The position numbers were made by a program, and so were the translations under genes. A stretch of 36,640 bases of DNA from Lentimicrobium sp. (lineage in GTDB: Bacteria > Bacteroidota > Bacteroidia > Bacteroidales > 4484-276). The stretch is from NCBI GenBank assembly GCA_012516825.1, contig JAAYWF010000154.1, positions 1 through 36,640 on the forward strand. Direction: 5' to 3'. The notes under the pieces were generated by a model that had not been told where the DNA came from, ran no database searches, and saw only the letters and a program-made list of their open reading frames with translations. This document shows positions 33,158 through 36,640 of this stretch, one piece after another. Numbering within the stretch: the stretch's first letter is position 1; each line of letters opens with the position of its first letter.

Positions 33158-34417
33158 TTACTTTTCGAAGTTGGTTAAATTATTAGATATATTCTTCAGA
33201 TAATTAACAATTATTCCTGTTGCACCCTGCTTTTGTTCAACATAATTTCGTGCAGCAAATGACGATGCTTCATATTTTTTTTGGTTGTTTAACAATGTGT
33301 TTATCACTTCAATAAATTCGCTTTTCGAACTTATGTTGTATGCGCCGCCACGTTCGATTAGATCAACCGCTTCATGAAATTTGTTAAAGTTGGGACCAAA
33401 GATTACAGGGACTCCAAATGTTGCCGCTTCAAGGGTATTATGTATGCCGCTCCCAAATCCACCGCCAATATAAGCTAACGTTGCGTATTTATAGATATGA
33501 GATAAAATTCCGATAGTGTCAATTACCATTACTGGTGCTTCCGTTACATTGCTGGTATCAGCCATTGAATATCTGATTGCTGAATCGGGTAATTTTCGCA
33601 TCAAAGTTTGAATGCGAGCTTCATGCACTTCGTGAGGCGCAATAATTATTTTTAAGCCATCGAAATTCAATTTAATTAATTCGGTTATCAATTCCTCATC
33701 AGGTTGCCATGTGCTACCGGCTAAAAAGATTTTGCTTTCCCCTTTAAAAATTTCAATTGGTGGGAAAACCCTTTTTTGTTTGGCTATATTATGTACACGA
33801 TCGAAACGTGTATCGCCACTTAAGGTAACCTGCTCTATTCCATGTTTTTGTAAAAGGTCTGCTGACGATTGGTTTTGTACAAAGAAGTGATCTGCCTGCC
33901 GTAGTTGTTCAATCTGCCATCTTCCCCATTTCCGAAAAAAATGTTGTTTAGGTCGAAAAATTGTTGAAATAAAAATATAAGGCACATAGCTTCTTTTTAG
34001 CTCACGCATGTAGTTAAACCAAAACTCATACTTTACAAAAACGGCAATTTCGGGCTTTACTAAATCAATAAAACGCCTGGCATTTCTACGGGTATCGGCA
34101 GGCAGGTAAAATATATAATCGGCTCCGGGGTAATTTTTTCTAATTTCGAAACCTGATGGAGAAAAGAAAGTAAGAATTATCTGTTTGTCAGGAAATGTCT
34201 CTTTAAAAGATTCAATTACCGGGAGCCCCTGTTCAAACTCCCCTAACGAAGCACAGTGAAACCATACTATTGGCTTGTCATGTTCAACCCTCTTGATGAT
34301 TTTTTTAAAAACGTCCTTCCTGCCAGCAATCCACATTCGGGCTTTGTTGTTAAATGGTTTGCTAAGCCATATTGTAAGGTTGTAGAGTTGGATGAAGAGG
34401 TTATAGAAGAAAAACAT
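33158..34417 (-). CDS. waaA: 3-deoxy-D-manno-octulosonic acid (Kdo) transferase
   Basis: 419 residues from the ATG at 34417; the track begins 6 bases earlier at a TTG. GT-B glycosyltransferase (GT30) anchored by an N-terminal hydrophobic helix (FFFYNLFIQLYNLTIWL). The catalytic Glu is in HCASLGEFEQGLPVIE, and FSPSGFEIRKNYPGADYIFYLPAD, KYEFWFNYMREL, LAGSTWQPDEELI and YIGGGFGSGIHNTLEAATFGVPVIFGPNFNKF are typical of WaaA. It transfers Kdo to lipid A precursor at the inner membrane. Last gene of the minus-strand group folK - kinase - outer-membrane-like - waaA. Confidence 0.94.
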   Translation of the reverse strand: MFFFYNLFIQLYNLTIWLSKPFNNKARMWIAGRKDVFKKIIKRVEHDKPIVWFHCASLGEFEQGLPVIESFKETFPDKQIILTFFSPSGFEIRKNYPGADYIFYLPADTRRNARRFIDLVKPEIAVFVKYEFWFNYMRELKRSYVPYIFISTIFRPKQHFFRKWGRWQIEQLRQADHFFVQNQSSADLLQKHGIEQVTLSGDTRFDRVHNIAKQKRVFPPIEIFKGESKIFLAGSTWQPDEELITELIKLNFDGLKIIIAPHEVHEARIQTLMRKLPDSAIRYSMADTSNVTEAPVMVIDTIGILSHIYKYATLAYIGGGFGSGIHNTLEAATFGVPVIFGPNFNKFHEAVDLIERGGAYNISSKSEFIEVINTLLNNQKKYEASSFAARNYVEQKQGATGIIVNYLKNISNNLTNFEK

Positions 34418-34442
34418 TACCAATAAAAATTTGAATTACAGG

Positions 34443-35204
34443 CTAATAGTAATAATAATCTTTTGCCATTCGTTTTCTGAAAGGGATAATCCAACCCAAT
34501 TTTATTCCATAAAGGATGTCAAGTCGTTGATTATCGTCAATAGTCATGGTATCGAAATTTATAGAGCGCCGCCCCTTCGTCCATCCCTCAACAATTTCGA
34601 TACCGGCAAAAAAGTTATGTAGTCGCTTTTTGTCCATCCTCATATATCCAATAAACTGTACAGCGCTAAAACCATTAGTCATTCGGTCGTATCCTTTATT
34701 ATAATCTTTACGCAAAGCTGCAACCATGTTGTCTTTAACTTTAATAAAAATTTTGTGTTGCATAAAACCTGTACCCGCTAACAGCATCAACCCCGAATTA
34801 GGATCAGAAGCGGTTAAAGGGATCAATTTTCCGGCTCTGAGTGTGGTATAGAATCCTCGTTCGAAAAAACTCACCTCAGCTATCTGACCATTATCTCCAA
34901 TAACAAAACCATCAACGGTTAACAGATTTTGAATCAGACCTTCCTGATTGATCTTATTACCAAAAATGTAATTATAATCAGCCATAAAAAGCCAATTACC
35001 ACCGGTTTTATGTTGATATCCCATACCGATTGTGGAGTTGCTACCGAAGCGCTCGGACATATCACCTGCAGGAAGCTGAAAGCTAACTGCCGGGAATACC
35101 ATGATGACATTCTCTATCTCGTTCTTTGCAGCGCCCTCAGCCTGTGCATGAGCTAAACCTGTGAAAGCAAAAAAACATATTGAAAGTATAATGACGTACT
35201 TCAT
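34443..35204 (-). CDS. Uncharacterised outer-membrane-like protein
   Basis: 253 residues from the ATG at 35204, which gives the signal peptide MKYVIILSICFFAFTGLAHAQ; the track's 20 extra N-terminal residues are not signal-like. The mature part is rich in beta-strand patterns with aromatic ends (NSTIGMGYQHKT, WLFMADYNYIFG, RGFYTTLRAGKLIPL, GIKLGWIIPFRKR) and fits a small 8-10 stranded outer-membrane barrel. It ends MAKDYYYY. I do not recognise the family. It lies 25 bases before waaA and 60 bases after the kinase gene on the same strand, so a link with lipid A or envelope assembly is possible but unproven. Confidence 0.7.
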   Translation of the reverse strand: MKYVIILSICFFAFTGLAHAQAEGAAKNEIENVIMVFPAVSFQLPAGDMSERFGSNSTIGMGYQHKTGGNWLFMADYNYIFGNKINQEGLIQNLLTVDGFVIGDNGQIAEVSFFERGFYTTLRAGKLIPLTASDPNSGLMLLAGTGFMQHKIFIKVKDNMVAALRKDYNKGYDRMTNGFSAVQFIGYMRMDKKRLHNFFAGIEIVEGWTKGRRSINFDTMTIDDNQRLDILYGIKLGWIIPFRKRMAKDYYYY

Positions 35205-35264
35205 ATAACAATATTGATCAACAAAGATAAAGCTTTGGTTTTGGCGTGAGTATTTAACAAACAT

Positions 35265-35936
35265 TTATTGCTCTGATTTTGGAGAAATTAAATGAACCCC
35301 AACCTCGTAATGACGATTTAAAACATTGACCATCAGTAAATAGTCCTCATCATTCGAAACAAAATCAAGATTATTTGTATCTACTATTACAATTCGCATA
35401 TTCGACTGCTGACGGATAAATTCAAGGTAACTGGTTTGTATCTTTTCTAAATATTCGGCTTTAATATATGTTTCGTAGTCGCGCCCTCGTTTTTTTATGT
35501 TTTTTAAAAGATTATCTACATCAAGATATAGATAGATGAGCAAGTCAGGTCTGGGTAAGGTTTCGCTGATGATCTCAAAAAGCTTTTTGTAAAGTCCGAA
35601 AGTGTCGTCAGGAAGGTTTTTTCTGGCAAAGATGAAAGATTTATGAATAAAATAGTCGGAAACAGTAAAGTTGGTAAATAGATCGCGATGGGTAAGTTCT
35701 TGTTTTAGTTGTTCGAACCTTTCGGCAAGAAAAGAGAGCTCAAGAGGGAAGGCGTATTTGTCGGGTTCTTTATAAAATTTAGGTAGAAATGAGTTCTCTT
35801 CAAACTGTTCTAATATCAGCTTTGCATTAAAATCATGGGCTATCCGTGTAGCAAGAGATGTTTTACCAGCTCCAATATTTCCTTCTATTGATACGAAGTT
35901 GTAAGACAAAAGTCTATTTGGTGTAACGCCATGCAT
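35265..35936 (-). CDS. Deoxynucleoside kinase
   Basis: 223 residues from the ATG at 35936; the track starts 24 bases upstream at a TTG. Walker A FVSIEGNIGAGKTSLATRIA at residues about 13-30, then LILEQFEEN, ELSFLAERFEQL (the ER motif of the deoxyribonucleoside kinase family), DYFIHKSFIFARKNL, LIYLYLDVDNLLKNIKKRGRDYE (the arginine-rich lid KKRGR) and YLEFIRQQ. It phosphorylates deoxynucleosides for DNA precursor salvage; the base preference cannot be read. It follows folK, a common order in Bacteroidota. Confidence 0.9.
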   Translation of the reverse strand: MHGVTPNRLLSYNFVSIEGNIGAGKTSLATRIAHDFNAKLILEQFEENSFLPKFYKEPDKYAFPLELSFLAERFEQLKQELTHRDLFTNFTVSDYFIHKSFIFARKNLPDDTFGLYKKLFEIISETLPRPDLLIYLYLDVDNLLKNIKKRGRDYETYIKAEYLEKIQTSYLEFIRQQSNMRIVIVDTNNLDFVSNDEDYLLMVNVLNRHYEVGVHLISPKSEQ

Positions 35937-36098
35937 AAGTATTAAATAAAAAATGTTCAACGATTCTTTGCTCTATATTTTTCATGATTCATTATTACAA
36001 TCAAATGAATTGTGGATAAAACTTTATTTTAATCGTAGTATGTGAAGCATTGTCAATAGTTCTTTGTTGTTTTTATTCCTGTAATTTATTTGTAAAAA

Positions 36099-36599
36099 TT
36101 ATTTTGTTGACGTAAAGATTCGCACAACTTTCATATTGTCATCACATTCGGCTAAAAGCTGTGCTATTGTCTTATTTAAAACCGGATGCATAAGGTCGGG
36201 TGCAAGCTCATTCATTGGCACAAGAGTAAATCGTCGTAAATGTAATCTTGGATGAGGAATAATAATTTTTGGGGTGTTAATTACTTGACTGCCAAAAAAA
36301 AGTATGTCAACATCCAATATTCTGGATTGGTATCCTGCTATTTTTTTCCTCTTACGTCCGACCTGTTTTTCTATCTCTAAAAGTCTGTTTAATAATTTCA
36401 TCGGATCTAATTCCGTAGCTATTTCGACCACTTGATTAAGGAAATCCTCATCAGCATCAAAACCCCATGGCGATGTTTTATATATGGCTGATTCCCTAAC
36501 TAAAGTAATCTCTTTTGATTGAATTAGCGTACGGGCTTTCAACAAGTTATGATTTTTATCACCAAGGTTTGAGCCAAGTAAGAGATAACTTTTTTGCAT
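36099..36599 (-). CDS. folK: 2-amino-4-hydroxy-6-hydroxymethyldihydropteridine diphosphokinase
   Basis: 166 residues, the usual length for HPPK. It transfers pyrophosphate from ATP to the pterin in folate synthesis. Motifs: YLLLGSNLGDKNHNLLKA, SAIYKTSPWGFDADEDFLNQV, MKLLNRLLEIEKQVGRKRK, RILDVDILFFG (Mg-binding DxD), IIIPHPRLHLRRFTLVPMNELAPDLMHP. The usual GPR before the DVD motif is replaced by YQSR. A 162-base gap separates it from the kinase gene. Confidence 0.96.
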   Translation of the reverse strand: MQKSYLLLGSNLGDKNHNLLKARTLIQSKEITLVRESAIYKTSPWGFDADEDFLNQVVEIATELDPMKLLNRLLEIEKQVGRKRKKIAGYQSRILDVDILFFGSQVINTPKIIIPHPRLHLRRFTLVPMNELAPDLMHPVLNKTIAQLLAECDDNMKVVRIFTSTK

Positions 36600-36640
36600 T
36601 TTTGAGAAAAAATGATTGAAATCGTGTCAAAAATAAGACA

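Overview
The window reads as chromosomal DNA of a member of the Bacteroidota, most likely Bacteroidales/Marinilabiliales-like. The signs are a type IX secretion (T9SS) C-terminal signal, an IPExxxVDY family protein, a DUF3127 protein, a PorV-like barrel, a SusC-like CarboxypepD/OMP_b-brl_3 receptor, a eukaryote-like branching enzyme, A+T-rich DNA, absence of obvious Shine-Dalgarno sites, and promoters of the Bacteroidota type (TTG - about 19 nt - TAnnTTTG). No taxon can be fixed from sequence reading alone.

Layout. (1) 1-1.4 kb: 3' part of a T9SS-secreted protein, then a gene-free stretch with a decayed-looking reading frame. (2) 1.4-4.3 kb, minus: a translationally coupled outer-membrane pair, a PorV/PorQ-like barrel and a helix-hairpin-helix barrel protein. 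(3) 4.7-5.7 kb, plus: aat (Leu/Phe-tRNA-protein transferase) and a DUF3127 protein with an SSB-like acidic tip. These converge on an unusual-looking miaB (5.8-7.1 kb, minus). (4) tRNA-Asn, then an adenosine-kinase-like PfkB protein. (5) 8.7-10.5 kb: ExbB-ExbD-TonB energy-transducing operon. (6) 10.6-16.1 kb, minus: a pullulanase lipoprotein followed by a eukaryote-type glycogen branching enzyme, then menG/ubiE and an IPExxxVDY protein. (7) 16.2-21.8 kb: a minus-strand TonB-dependent receptor-like protein divergent from a macro-domain ADP-ribosyl hydrolase plus a CBM9/DUF5916 outer-membrane protein. (8) 21.9-24.6 kb: tRNA-Asp, tcdA, tatD, tRNA-Leu, tRNA-Gly and a LOG-family protein. (9) 24.6-29.2 kb, minus: uvrA and a K+/H+ antiporter. 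(10) 29.5-33.0 kb, plus: pstS-pstC-pstA-pstB phosphate uptake operon without phoU. (11) 33.2-36.6 kb, minus: folK, deoxynucleoside kinase, an unknown small outer-membrane-like protein and waaA (Kdo transferase).

Most of the window is housekeeping or envelope biology. There is no CRISPR array, insertion sequence, prophage or obvious defence island. The more thought-provoking items are the helix-hairpin-helix barrel/PorV-like pair, the SSB-like tip on DUF3127, the atypical MiaB N-terminal domain, a menG whose conserved N-terminus has no normal start codon, a tRNA terminator lying inside the promoter of tatD, a shared 12-nt tRNA promoter box, and an EF-hand-like loop in PstS. Several start codons in the supplied ORF track (TTG) were moved to better-supported starts; each case is explained in its entry.
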